In this document: in pieces, positions 51,474-60,737 of the stretch
Numbering within the stretch: position 1 is the stretch's first letter
Layout: every line of letters begins with the position of its first letter
DNA from: Gilvirhabdus luticola
GTDB lineage: Bacteria; Bacteroidota; Bacteroidia; Flavobacteriales; Flavobacteriaceae
DNA: 64,000 bases
Direction: 5' to 3' (one strand)
Assembly: GCF_032583975.1 (NCBI RefSeq)
Contig: NZ_JAWHTF010000004.1
Program-made: the position numbers and the translations under genes
Notes under the pieces: generated by a model
What the model saw: only the letters and a program-made list of their open reading frames with translations
Databases searched by the model: none
What the model was told of the DNA's origin: nothing

Positions 51474-52778
51474 ATGAATCAACCATTAAATATATTTTGG
51501 TTTAGGCGTGATTTCCGGTTAGAAGACAATGCTGCCTTATATAAAGCATTGTTAGGCGATCTTCCTGTATTACCCATTTTTATTTTTGACAAAGAAATTC
51601 TTGAAAACCTTCCAAAAAATGATGCTCGCGTAACCTTTATTTATGATACGCTCCAAAGTTTAAGACAAAAACTTGAGCATAACTATAATAGTGGAATTGC
51701 GCTATTCTATGGAAAACCTATAGATATTTTTAAAGAACTCCTCAAAAAGTATAACATTAACAGTGTTTACGTCAATCACGATTATGAACCTTATGCAATA
51801 AAAAGAGATAAGGAAATAGAAAGCTTTTTATCTGAAAAGCAAATTGATTTTAAAACATTTAAAGATCAGGTAATTTTTGAAAAAGATGATATTATTAAAA
51901 ATGATGGTAAACCATATTTGGTCTATACGCCTTATATGAAAGCTTGGAAGGCAAAGTTTAAAACGTCAAAACTTGAAATATTTAACACGACAACATATCT
52001 TCCTAACTTTATTCAAGGCAAAGAATTACCAAATTTAAGTTTATCAGAAATTGGTTTTAATGAATCCTCACAAAAAATTGCCGAATATACAGTCACTTCA
52101 AAATTTATACAAGATTATGAAGCAACCAGAAACTTTCCTGCAAAAGATAATACGTCGAGACTTGGACCTCATTTGCGTTTTGGTACTGTTAGCATTCGAA
52201 AAATAATAGAAAAAGCCATTTCAGAAGCTAATGAGACTTTTTGGCAAGAACTAATTTGGCGCGAATTCTTTATGCAAATTTTGTGGCATTTTCCTAATAC
52301 AATGACTGAAAGTTTTAAGCCAAAATATGATCGAATACTATGGCGAAATAATAAAACTGATTTCAAAAAGTGGTGTAAAGGCAAAACGGGTTACCCTTTG
52401 GTAGATGCTGGTATGCGACAATTAAATCAAACTGGATTTATGCACAATCGTGTGCGCATGGTGGTTGGTAGTTTTTTGTGTAAACATTTATTAATTGACT
52501 GGCGTTGGGGTGAAGCTTACTTTGCAGAAAAGTTACACGATTACGAAATGGCTAGTAATATTGGTAATTGGCAATGGGTTGCAGGTTGTGGCGTAGACGC
52601 AGCACCTTATTTCAGAATCTTTAATCCAACAACACAAATTGAAAAGTTTGATAAAGACCATAACTACATAAAAAAATGGGTGCCAGACTACCAGGAACTC
52701 ACTTATCCTGCTCCAATAGTTGACCATAAATTTGCTAGAGAACGTTGTTTAAAAGTTTATAAACAGGCATTATCCTAA
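51474..52778 (+). CDS. phrB: Deoxyribodipyrimidine photolyase/cryptochrome
   Basis: 434 residues, class I CPD photolyase size. N-terminal alpha/beta domain (NIFWFRRDFRLEDNAALYKA), then the helical FAD domain with TSRLGPHLRFGTVSIR, WQELIWREFFMQILWHFP, GYPLVDAGMRQLNQTGFMHN, RMVVGSFLCKHLLIDWRWGE and the electron-transfer tryptophans in NIGNWQWVAGCGVDAAPYFR. It repairs UV-made pyrimidine dimers using light. Last gene of the cluster. Confidence 0.95.
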   Translation: MNQPLNIFWFRRDFRLEDNAALYKALLGDLPVLPIFIFDKEILENLPKNDARVTFIYDTLQSLRQKLEHNYNSGIALFYGKPIDIFKELLKKYNINSVYVNHDYEPYAIKRDKEIESFLSEKQIDFKTFKDQVIFEKDDIIKNDGKPYLVYTPYMKAWKAKFKTSKLEIFNTTTYLPNFIQGKELPNLSLSEIGFNESSQKIAEYTVTSKFIQDYEATRNFPAKDNTSRLGPHLRFGTVSIRKIIEKAISEANETFWQELIWREFFMQILWHFPNTMTESFKPKYDRILWRNNKTDFKKWCKGKTGYPLVDAGMRQLNQTGFMHNRVRMVVGSFLCKHLLIDWRWGEAYFAEKLHDYEMASNIGNWQWVAGCGVDAAPYFRIFNPTTQIEKFDKDHNYIKKWVPDYQELTYPAPIVDHKFARERCLKVYKQALS

Positions 52779-52854
52779 ATTCAGCAAATAAATAAATTAG
52801 TATTTTTAGAATTGAAATATTAATTACTCATTTAATACCAAAATTTTTAAATAG

Positions 52855-53760
52855 ATGAATATTAAATTCGACTCATTCTATCAAATCATACTTTCATTAC
52901 TTCTATTATTTTCTTTACTTCCTATATATTCTCAAAATACCAAAGTTTATGTATCTGCTCATCCTGATGATTGGCAACTATTTATGAATCCTAATGCTTA
53001 TCAAGATTTGCTAAACCCAGAAAATAAAGTGATTTTTTTACATACTACAGCGGGAGATGCTGGTAGTGGTACTGGGAATACAAGCTATTACTTGGCACGT
53101 GAAGAAGGCAGTTTAAGAGCTATACGCTTTTTATGTAATGCTATAAATAATGATTTGAGACAAGGTGACAATATGAATAAAATGGAGGTTTTAATAAATG
53201 AACATCTTTTGTTAAGATATAGCTATGCCAATGCTGTTGTTTACTTTTTAAGATTACCTGATGGCAATATCAATGGAGCTGGTTATCCAATACACAGCGA
53301 TAAGAGTTTGAAAAAACTATTTGAAGGATCGATACCTTCAATCATGGCAATTGATAACAGTAGTGAATATAATTCTCTTGATGACCTAATACAAACCATA
53401 TCTAATATTGTAACCTATGAATCAACCAATATAGAAGAGGTTTTATTTAATATTGCTGATACTAACGGAAATATTAATCCAGGAGACCATTCAGATCATT
53501 TAAACTCTTCACTAATTATGCAAAAGGTTGCCCATAATTTAGGAATGAAATCTGTGAGGCTTTACCAAGAATACAATACGAGTACAAAACCCATCAATAT
53601 TTTCGAAAATGACTTCTTAATCGGTGCAGGAACTTGGGGTGTAACGGCTTCTGGACTTTCAGATAATTTTCATTATAGTACTTGGGATGACGGTCATAAT
53701 GCATATATTGGCCGTCAATATTTTAGAGACGTTTTTCTTTCTGATTTAGAACAGGAATAA
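52855..53760 (+). CDS. Secreted PIG-L family deacetylase
   Basis: 301 residues with a signal peptide (to about residue 26, ending YSQ). The zinc-site motif SAHPDDWQLF at the start and a later HSDHLNSS match PIG-L/LmbE deacetylases. Being exported, it should act on extracellular N-acetyl sugars rather than on bacillithiol precursors, unlike BshB1 at 36317. Just before, the 76-base spacer has a plain AT-rich leader. Converges with murA. Confidence 0.85.
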   Translation: MNIKFDSFYQIILSLLLLFSLLPIYSQNTKVYVSAHPDDWQLFMNPNAYQDLLNPENKVIFLHTTAGDAGSGTGNTSYYLAREEGSLRAIRFLCNAINNDLRQGDNMNKMEVLINEHLLLRYSYANAVVYFLRLPDGNINGAGYPIHSDKSLKKLFEGSIPSIMAIDNSSEYNSLDDLIQTISNIVTYESTNIEEVLFNIADTNGNINPGDHSDHLNSSLIMQKVAHNLGMKSVRLYQEYNTSTKPINIFENDFLIGAGTWGVTASGLSDNFHYSTWDDGHNAYIGRQYFRDVFLSDLEQE

Positions 53761-53765
53761 TCTAT

Positions 53766-55073
53766 CTAAATCCTTTCAATTTTAGCGCCAATAGCACGAA
53801 GACGTTCATCTATACGTTCGTAACCTCTATCTATCTGTTCTATATTGTGAATTATAGATGTACCTTTTGCAGACAATGCAGCTATTAATAGAGAAACTCC
53901 TGCCCTAATATCTGGCGAAGTCATAGTGGTAGCTTTTAAAGTCGATTTAAAATCATGCCCAATAACGGTCGCACGATGCGGATCACAAAGTATGATTTTT
54001 GCCCCCATGTCTATCAATTTATCTACAAAGAACAATCGGCTTTCAAACATTTTTTGATGTATTAATACACTACCTCTTGCCTGTGTTGCTACAACCAAAA
54101 TAATACTTAATAAATCTGGTGTAAATCCTGGCCAAGGTGCATCTGAAATGGTTAATATAGAACCATCTATAAAGCTTTGTATTTGGTAACCATCTGTATG
54201 TGCTGGAACATGAATATCATCTCCTTGCCTTTCAACAGTAATACCTAATTTTCTAAACACATTAGGTATTAATCCTAAATCATCCCAACTTACATTAGTA
54301 ATTGTAAGTTCACTTTTAGTCATAGCAGCCAGTCCAATCCAGCTACCGATTTCAATCATATCGGGTAGCATTCTGTGTTCTGTACCTCCTAATTTATCTA
54401 CACCTTCAACAACCAACTTATTAGAGCCTACACCAGTAATTTTAGCTCCCATTCTATTCAACATTTTGCAAAGTTGCTGTAAGTAAGGTTCACAAGCTGC
54501 GTTGTAAATGGTTGTTTTTCCTTCAGCTAAAACAGCTGCCATCACAATATTGGCGGTTCCAGTAACTGATGCCTCTTCAAGCAACATGTAAGTTCCCTTT
54601 AATTTTTTGGCTTCTACACCATAAAACTGGTCTTCTCGACTATATCTAAATTTTGCGCCAAGTTTTATAAAACCTTCAAAATGAGTATCTAATCGTCGTC
54701 TTCCTATTTTATCTCCTCCAGGTTTTGGAATATAACCTTTACCAAAACGTGCTAATAATGGTCCAACAATCATAATAGAACCTCGTAAACCTCTTCCATC
54801 TTCCTTAAATTCAGGAGATTCTAAATATTTTAAATTAATGTTATCGGCTTGAAATTGGTAAGAACCGTGAGCTAGCTTTATAATTTTAACACCTAATTTA
54901 CCAAGTAGTTTTATAAGTTTATTAACATCTACAATATCAGGAATGTTATTAATAACAACTTTTTCTGGAGTTAAAAGAATAGCACATAAAATTTGTAAAG
55001 CTTCATTTTTTGCGCCTTGAGGTTGGATGCTACCTTTAAGCTTATGACCTCCGTCTATTTTAAATGTTTTCAT
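53766..55073 (-). CDS. murA: UDP-N-acetylglucosamine 1-carboxyvinyltransferase
   Basis: 435 residues. MurA transfers enolpyruvate from PEP to UDP-GlcNAc, the first committed step of peptidoglycan. Landmarks: GAKNEALQILCA with the catalytic-site Lys/Asn, RGSIMIVGPLLARFG, and the loop IPKPGGDKIGRR. That loop carries Asp121 where E. coli has Cys115, the residue attacked by fosfomycin, so this enzyme should be intrinsically fosfomycin-insensitive. It starts nine bases after the DUF4290 gene and is probably in an operon with it. Confidence 0.96.
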   Translation of the reverse strand: MKTFKIDGGHKLKGSIQPQGAKNEALQILCAILLTPEKVVINNIPDIVDVNKLIKLLGKLGVKIIKLAHGSYQFQADNINLKYLESPEFKEDGRGLRGSIMIVGPLLARFGKGYIPKPGGDKIGRRRLDTHFEGFIKLGAKFRYSREDQFYGVEAKKLKGTYMLLEEASVTGTANIVMAAVLAEGKTTIYNAACEPYLQQLCKMLNRMGAKITGVGSNKLVVEGVDKLGGTEHRMLPDMIEIGSWIGLAAMTKSELTITNVSWDDLGLIPNVFRKLGITVERQGDDIHVPAHTDGYQIQSFIDGSILTISDAPWPGFTPDLLSIILVVATQARGSVLIHQKMFESRLFFVDKLIDMGAKIILCDPHRATVIGHDFKSTLKATTMTSPDIRAGVSLLIAALSAKGTSIIHNIEQIDRGYERIDERLRAIGAKIERI

Positions 55074-55082
55074 TAACTCTAA

Positions 55083-55730
55083 TTAGTAACGTTTTCTGCC
55101 TCGGTTAGACCCTTTTTTATGATGTCCTTTTTTACTGTTGCTAGAGCCATATTTTTTCTTTGTACGCATCAAACTTGTAGAATCGCTTAAATCCTCATCA
55201 GTGTTTTTTAGGTTTATTTTACCATTAGATAGTTCATAAAGATGCTCGAAAATTACATCATCTTCAACAGTATCTTTATTCCAATTTAAAAAACACTTTT
55301 TCATGTGGTTAGCAATAGTGTAAATAAGTGCTTCCTTAAGCTCTCCTTCCTCCCATGTATTAGCAACATCTATCATGGTCTTAATATTGTTACCATAAAA
55401 TCTATATTTAGGATGATTTTGAGGATATTTTAAAGGGTCGGGACGTTCTGCCAACATTTCTTTAGAAGGTTTCTCAAATGGCGAATCTGCATCTAATTCA
55501 AAATTGGACATGATAAATAACTGATCCCAAAGTTTATGCTGAAAATCTGGAACATCACGTAAATGAGGTTGCATATTGCCCATTACAGCAATAATGGCTT
55601 TTGCCAATTTGTTCCGTTCTTCTTTTGTCTCGCGGGTTTTAGCATAATTTATCATTTTTTGAATATGACGTCCATATTCTGGAATAATTAAATGTTCCCG
55701 TTCTGTGTTGTATTCTAAAGTGTCTATCAA
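55083..55730 (-). CDS. DUF4290 domain protein
   Basis: 215 residues. The first 170 residues fit DUF4290, a helical family in Bacteroidota (LIIPEYGRHIQKMINYAKTR, MLAERPDPLKYPQNHPKYR, FYGNNIKTMIDVAN). The tail is very basic (KKKYGSSNSKKGHHKKGSNR and more), as in RNA-binding or ribosome-associated proteins. Linked to murA by a nine-base gap, an arrangement I believe is conserved in the family. Confidence 0.92.
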   Translation of the reverse strand: MIDTLEYNTEREHLIIPEYGRHIQKMINYAKTRETKEERNKLAKAIIAVMGNMQPHLRDVPDFQHKLWDQLFIMSNFELDADSPFEKPSKEMLAERPDPLKYPQNHPKYRFYGNNIKTMIDVANTWEEGELKEALIYTIANHMKKCFLNWNKDTVEDDVIFEHLYELSNGKINLKNTDEDLSDSTSLMRTKKKYGSSNSKKGHHKKGSNRGRKRY

Positions 55731-55797
55731 AATAAAATGTGTAGAATTAAAAATTTAAGCATGTAGTATCTATGCGTGTGCAAAATACAAAAAAAAA

Positions 55798-56091
55798 CTA
55801 AAGGCTTATAACACCTTCAACATTTTCTATAACTTCTTTATACTTTATTATAACTGATTCAGGATCTCTTAACAAGACATTAATGGAAACACTTGTGTAT
55901 TTTCCATTTTTACTTTCAATTGTATGTATAACAGCTCCCATATTATTGAATATAGCTTCAATTTCAGCAATTTTATGAATGTCAGACTTTACAATAAATT
56001 TGTACAAATATTCCGATGGCCAACTATTTGTCTCATAAAGTTGGCTCTTTAATTTTTCATAAAATGCATCCTGATTTTCGCTATTGCTCAT
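55798..56091 (-). CDS. DUF493 family protein
   Basis: 97 residues, matching DUF493/YbeD: a small ferredoxin-like (ACT-like) fold with NSWPSEYLYKFIVKSDIHK, KIAEIEAIFNNMGAVIHTIE and SVSINVLLRDPESVIIKYKE. In other bacteria YbeD is linked to lipoic acid genes; no such gene is near. Divergent from the ATPase gene at 56182. Confidence 0.9.
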   Translation of the reverse strand: MSNSENQDAFYEKLKSQLYETNSWPSEYLYKFIVKSDIHKIAEIEAIFNNMGAVIHTIESKNGKYTSVSINVLLRDPESVIIKYKEVIENVEGVISL

Positions 56092-56181
56092 TGTTATTTT
56101 TTATGCTGCAAATATACTGTTTCCTTTGCATTTTTTATTTATGATTTTAATTCCGAATTTTACACTTAAAATCTTGCGAAT

Positions 56182-56736
56182 TTGAATTCTAAAAAAATAG
56201 TCATTACCGGTGGACCTGGAACGGGAAAAACATCGGTAATAAATGAGTTAAAAAGCAGAGGATATTTTTGTTTTGAAGAAATAATTAGAACTCTAACATC
56301 TCAAGCCAAAAACGAAAGTGAGTCATCTAAACACTTTTCAAATCCAATTGCTTTTGTAGATGATCCATTGCTCTTTAACACACAACTACTCAATGGCCGA
56401 GTTGAACAATTTACCCAATCCAAGGTTTTAAACTATAAAAAAAGTTTTTTTGATAGAGGAATACCAGATGTTTTAGCTTATATGGAGTTTTTTAATCAAC
56501 CTTTTGATAAGGTCTTTATTGAAGCTTGTAACAATCATATATATACCGATGTATTTATATTGCCTCCATGGGAAGCGATTTATATTTCAGACAACGAAAG
56601 ATTTGAAACCTTTGATGAAGCTCTTAAAATTCACGATTGTTTGGTTAATGTTTATGACAATTTTGGATATGACATTAAAAATGTTCCATTTGGAAGTATT
56701 TCAGAGCGTGCTAACTTTATAATAGATAACATTTAA
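56182..56736 (+). CDS. Small P-loop ATPase/kinase (AAA_28-like)
   Basis: 184 residues starting at TTG 56182, since no ATG is in frame nearby. Walker A GGPGTGKTS is at residues 9-17; SFFDRGIPDVLAYMEFF is a typical second motif, and LPPWEAIYISDNERFETF belongs to the family. Such proteins resemble nucleotide or small-molecule kinases (AAA_28). Role unknown. Five bases upstream of recQ, in the same operon. Confidence 0.85.
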   Translation: MNSKKIVITGGPGTGKTSVINELKSRGYFCFEEIIRTLTSQAKNESESSKHFSNPIAFVDDPLLFNTQLLNGRVEQFTQSKVLNYKKSFFDRGIPDVLAYMEFFNQPFDKVFIEACNNHIYTDVFILPPWEAIYISDNERFETFDEALKIHDCLVNVYDNFGYDIKNVPFGSISERANFIIDNI

Positions 56737-56741
56737 ATCTG

Positions 56742-58643
56742 GTGCAAAATCCTATAAACACATTAGAACAGTACTGGAATTATACAGAATTTAAACCACT
56801 CCAAGAGGAAATCATTAACAGTGTTTTAGAAGGAGAAGATACATTCGCACTATTGCCAACAGGTGGCGGAAAATCTATTTGTTTTCAAATTCCTGCTTTA
56901 ATAAAAGAAGGTATTTGCATCGTGATTTCTCCATTAGTTGCTCTTATGAAAGATCAGGTTCAGACACTTAATGATAAAGGTATTAAAGCATTGGCGCTTA
57001 CAAGTGGAATTTCTTATAATCAATTGGATACCCTTTTAGATAATTGTATTTATGGAAATTACAAATTTTTATACTTATCGCCTGAAAGACTGCAACAAGA
57101 ACTAGTTCAGGATAGAATAAAACAAATGCATGTGAATCTGATTGCTGTTGATGAAGCACATTGCATATCGCAATGGGGAAATGATTTTAGGCCAGCGTAT
57201 AAAAACATTCAGATCTTAAGGCAATTACAGCCAAACACAAATGTGATAGCTTTAACTGCTTCAGCTACTGCTGCTGTTGTTGATGATATTATAAACGAGC
57301 TTGATTTTATTAACCCAAAAGTTTTTAAACAGTCCTTTGCTAGACCAAATTTGTCATATGAAGTATATGATGAAAATGATAAGTTTTATAGAATTATACG
57401 TATTTTAAAAAATGATGAGTATTCTGCAATCATTTATGTTAGAAGTAGAAAACTAACATTGGAGATAAGCAAACATCTTATTTCAAAAGAAATATCTTCT
57501 ACATTTTATCATGGTGGACTTTCAAATAAAGAAAAGGATGAACATCTAAATGAATGGCTCAATAATCAAAAACAGGTAATGGTTGCTACCAGTGCTTTTG
57601 GAATGGGTATTGACAAACCAGATGTAAAAACGGTTATTCATTTCAACTTACCAGAAAGCATTGAAAGTTATTTCCAGGAAGCAGGTCGAGCTGGCCGTAA
57701 TGGTGAAATGTCTAGAGCTATAATTCTGAAAAATAAAAGTGATGAGCAGCTGGTTAAAAATCAGTTTTTAAACGTTCTCCCAAACGTTGATTTTGTAAAG
57801 CAGGTATATAAGAAACTGTGCAGCTATTTTCAAATTGCTTATGGTGAAGGTGAAAACTTTAGTCAAGATTTTAATTTTAATGCGTTTTGCAAAACGTATA
57901 ATTTTAACAGTGTTTTATCCTACAACGCATTGCAAATTTTAGACAGAACCAGTGTTATTAGTCTTTCAAAACAGTTCAATCGTTCTACAACTGTTCAATT
58001 TCTAGTTAAAGGAAATGATATTTTTAATTATGTAGATAAAAATCAAAGTTTAGAACTTGTTATAAAATCTTTATTACGAACTTATGGAGGTGTTTTTGAT
58101 CACATCACAAAAATTAATATCTTATTAATAGCTAACAAAGCTTCTATAGATGAAGATGAATTAATTCAATCCTTAAAAAAATTAGAACAAGATGGAGTTA
58201 TAGTGCTCAATCAAACAAAAACAGATGTTCAAATTACGTTTATAGAGCCTCGTGAAGACGATAAAACCATTAACAGAATTTCTAAATTTATTGAGCAGCA
58301 AAACCTATTAAAATACAAACAAGTGCATGCTGTGTTAGGTTATATTAAGAATGATAACAAATGTCGAAGTATTCAACTTTTAGAATATTTTGGTGAAGAA
58401 CATTTAAAAAACTGTGGGAACTGCTCTGTTTGTAATGCAAATACAAAACAGCCAGCGAACGATAAAAATTTGCTTAAAAAGCAAATTATAGAAATTCTAC
58501 AATCAGGTGATCATTCATCTAGAAAAATAGCCGAAACATTGGTTTGTAGTGAATCTGATATTTTAAATATTTTAAAAGAGCTTTTAGAATACAATATTAT
58601 TTCTGTTACCAATAAAAACACATATAAACTAGCACACCTATGA
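56742..58643 (+). CDS. recQ: ATP-dependent DNA helicase RecQ
   Basis: 633 residues starting at GTG 56742. RecQ helicase domain with LLPTGGGKSICFQ (Walker A), VDEAHCISQWGNDF (DEAH), ALTASATAAV, QVMVATSAFGMGIDKPDV, FQEAGRAGRNG. The RQC/zinc region follows with CRSIQLLEYFGEEHLKNCGN and CSVC. A short HRDC-less C-terminal HTH ends it. It unwinds recombination and repair intermediates. A four-base overlap couples it to fmt. Confidence 0.95.
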   Translation: MQNPINTLEQYWNYTEFKPLQEEIINSVLEGEDTFALLPTGGGKSICFQIPALIKEGICIVISPLVALMKDQVQTLNDKGIKALALTSGISYNQLDTLLDNCIYGNYKFLYLSPERLQQELVQDRIKQMHVNLIAVDEAHCISQWGNDFRPAYKNIQILRQLQPNTNVIALTASATAAVVDDIINELDFINPKVFKQSFARPNLSYEVYDENDKFYRIIRILKNDEYSAIIYVRSRKLTLEISKHLISKEISSTFYHGGLSNKEKDEHLNEWLNNQKQVMVATSAFGMGIDKPDVKTVIHFNLPESIESYFQEAGRAGRNGEMSRAIILKNKSDEQLVKNQFLNVLPNVDFVKQVYKKLCSYFQIAYGEGENFSQDFNFNAFCKTYNFNSVLSYNALQILDRTSVISLSKQFNRSTTVQFLVKGNDIFNYVDKNQSLELVIKSLLRTYGGVFDHITKINILLIANKASIDEDELIQSLKKLEQDGVIVLNQTKTDVQITFIEPREDDKTINRISKFIEQQNLLKYKQVHAVLGYIKNDNKCRSIQLLEYFGEEHLKNCGNCSVCNANTKQPANDKNLLKKQIIEILQSGDHSSRKIAETLVCSESDILNILKELLEYNIISVTNKNTYKLAHL

Positions 58644-59590
58644 GTAAGGATTTAAGAATAGTATTTATGGGAACGCCAGATTTTGCAGTTGCAACACTTA
58701 AAAATTTAGTGGAAGAAAATTACAATATTGTTGGTGTTATAACAGCACCTGACAAGCCTGCAGGAAGAGGCAGAAAACTGCATAAAAGTGCCGTAAAAAA
58801 ATATGCCGAATCTCAAGGGTTAAAAATTTTGCAACCAACCAATCTAAAAAATGAAGACTTTATTTCAAATTTAAGATCTTTAAATGCCAATCTTCAAATA
58901 GTAGTGGCTTTCAGAATGCTTCCCAAAGTTGTCTGGCAAATGCCAGAGTTTGGCACCTTTAATTTACATGCTTCTTTATTACCTAATTATCGTGGAGCAG
59001 CTCCTATAAACTGGGCAATAATTAATGGAGAAACTAGGACTGGAGTTTCAACTTTTTTTATTGACGACAAAATAGATACTGGAGAAATGATTCTTCAAGA
59101 AGAGGTAGACATAGATCCAAAAGAAAACGCAGGACACTTACATAATAAGCTAATGGTTATTGGAAGTCAACTTGTTTTAAAGACAGTGAAACTAATTGAA
59201 AAAGGAGATTTCTCTACTATACCACAACCAGAAATAAAAAACAGAAAAACCGCAAATAAACTTAATAAGGACAATTGTAAAATAGAATGGAACGGTTCTA
59301 TAGAAAGTATTTTCAATAAAATAAGAGGCTTAAGTCCTTATCCAGGAGCTTGGTCTATTTTAAAAAATGGGGAAGACAGCCTGAATGTTAAAATCTATGA
59401 AGCCAAAAAAGAATATGTAAATCACGAGTACAAAACGGGTCGTATACTTACAGATAAAAAGAGTATAAAGATTGCTGTTAAAAATGGCTTTATTATTATA
59501 ACAGAAATACAACTCCCTGGAAAGCGTAAAATGGATTCCATTTCGCTTTTAAACGGGTATCATTTTGAAGCCAACTCTAAAATGCTCTAA
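58640..59590 (+). CDS. fmt: Methionyl-tRNA formyltransferase
   Basis: 316 residues. It formylates initiator Met-tRNA. The formyl-transferase domain has RIVFMGTPDFAVATLKNLVE, VITAPDKPAGRGRKL, NLHASLLPNYRGAAPINWAI (catalytic Asn/His) and TGVSTFFIDDKIDTGEMI with the catalytic Asp; the C-terminal OB domain has GLSPYPGAWS. Full length. Overlaps recQ by four bases. Confidence 0.97.
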   Translation: MSKDLRIVFMGTPDFAVATLKNLVEENYNIVGVITAPDKPAGRGRKLHKSAVKKYAESQGLKILQPTNLKNEDFISNLRSLNANLQIVVAFRMLPKVVWQMPEFGTFNLHASLLPNYRGAAPINWAIINGETRTGVSTFFIDDKIDTGEMILQEEVDIDPKENAGHLHNKLMVIGSQLVLKTVKLIEKGDFSTIPQPEIKNRKTANKLNKDNCKIEWNGSIESIFNKIRGLSPYPGAWSILKNGEDSLNVKIYEAKKEYVNHEYKTGRILTDKKSIKIAVKNGFIIITEIQLPGKRKMDSISLLNGYHFEANSKML

Positions 59591-59694
59591 ACCCTTATTA
59601 TTATTGATATTTCGTAAAAATCGATGAAATACATAATCTTTATTAACAAATGATATAAGTTATTAACAAAAACATGTATTTCCCTTGCTATTAC

Positions 59695-59724
59695 TTGCGT
59701 GATTGCATAATCCGTATAAATTTG
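59695..59724 (+). promoter_or_regulatory. Promoter of the HU gene
   Basis: TTG (59695-59697), 19 bases, TAAATTTG (59717-59724): an exact match to the Bacteroidota promoter consensus, 57 bases before the HU start at 59781. Confidence 0.7.
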
Positions 59725-59780
59725 TATAGGATTTAACAATAATGTTTAACCACAATTAATTAATAATTAAATTTTATATT

Positions 59781-60053
59781 ATGAACAAAACAGATTTAAT
59801 CGATGCTATGGCAGAACACGCAGGAATTACTAAAGCAGCAGCTAAAAAAGCTTTAGAATGTGCGTTAATAGAAATTGAAGGAGCTTTACAAAAAGGTAAT
59901 AGAGTTTCTTTGGTAGGTTTTGGATCTTGGTCAGTTTCTAAAAGATCTGCAAGAGAAGGTAGAAATCCTCAAACAGGTGAAACTATTAAAATTAAAGCTA
60001 AAAAAGTAGTTAAATTTAAGGCTGGATCTGATTTAGCAAGTGCAGTAAACTAG
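59781..60053 (+). CDS. HU-family DNA-binding protein
   Basis: 90 residues, standard HU. MNKTDLIDAMAEHAGITKAA with the dimer helices, then the beta-arm region SVSKRSAREGRNPQTGETIK and KAKKVVKFKAGSDLASAVN. It bends and compacts DNA. Preceded by a consensus promoter and followed by a terminator, so a single-gene unit. Confidence 0.96.
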   Translation: MNKTDLIDAMAEHAGITKAAAKKALECALIEIEGALQKGNRVSLVGFGSWSVSKRSAREGRNPQTGETIKIKAKKVVKFKAGSDLASAVN

Positions 60054-60078
60054 TTTTTACTTCTCTATAAATAAAAAT

Positions 60079-60108
60079 AGCCTTCTAAAATTAGAGGGCT
60101 TTTTTTAT
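60079..60108 (+). terminator. Terminator of the HU gene
   Basis: AGCCTTCTA pairs with TAGAGGGCT (one G-U) across AAAAT, followed by a T-run, about 26 bases after the HU stop. Confidence 0.85.
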
Positions 60109-60176
60109 TTATATTAGTTGAAACGATTTGTTTTTTATTAATTTTTTGTTAGCTTTCATTACAAATTCTTCAAATT

Positions 60177-60737
60177 ATGATTACAATTAGACCCAAAAAA
60201 GGTGATTTGTTAATCGCAGAGCCATCAATAATTGGAGACATGTCCTTTAATAGATCTATAATTTTATTAGCCGATCATACTAAAGAAGGTTCTATAGGAT
60301 TTATTTTAAATAAACCCTTAAACTATACCATAAAAGAACTAATCCCAGAGATTGAAGCCGATTTTAAAGTATATAATGGCGGTCCCGTAGAGCAAGATAA
60401 TTTATACTTTATTCATAAAATACCTGAAATTATTCCAGATAGCATTGAAATTTCACTTGGCATTTATTGGGGTGGAGATTTCAATAGGGTCGTAGAGCTT
60501 ATTGCCAACAATGAAATTGATGATAGTGACATACGGTTCTTTCTTGGTTATTCTGGATGGGATTCTGCACAATTGGAAAATGAATTAAAACTCAATTCTT
60601 GGTTGGTGAGTAAGAACATTTATGAAAAAGAAATCATTGAAAAAGACTATCAAACTTTCTGGAAAGAAAAAATGTTGGAATTAGGTGGTGATTATAGTAT
60701 TTGGTCTAATGCTCCTGAAAACCCTAGTTTTAACTAG
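60177..60737 (+). CDS. YqgE/AlgH family protein
   Basis: 186 residues, matching YqgE/AlgH: GDLLIAEPSIIGDMSFNRSI at the start, EGSIGFILNKPLNYTIKELI, YNGGPVEQDNLYFIH and IRFFLGYSGWDSAQLENEL. Conserved across bacteria without an agreed function. Converges with the aminotransferase gene, whose end overlaps by eight bases. Confidence 0.94.
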   Translation: MITIRPKKGDLLIAEPSIIGDMSFNRSIILLADHTKEGSIGFILNKPLNYTIKELIPEIEADFKVYNGGPVEQDNLYFIHKIPEIIPDSIEISLGIYWGGDFNRVVELIANNEIDDSDIRFFLGYSGWDSAQLENELKLNSWLVSKNIYEKEIIEKDYQTFWKEKMLELGGDYSIWSNAPENPSFN

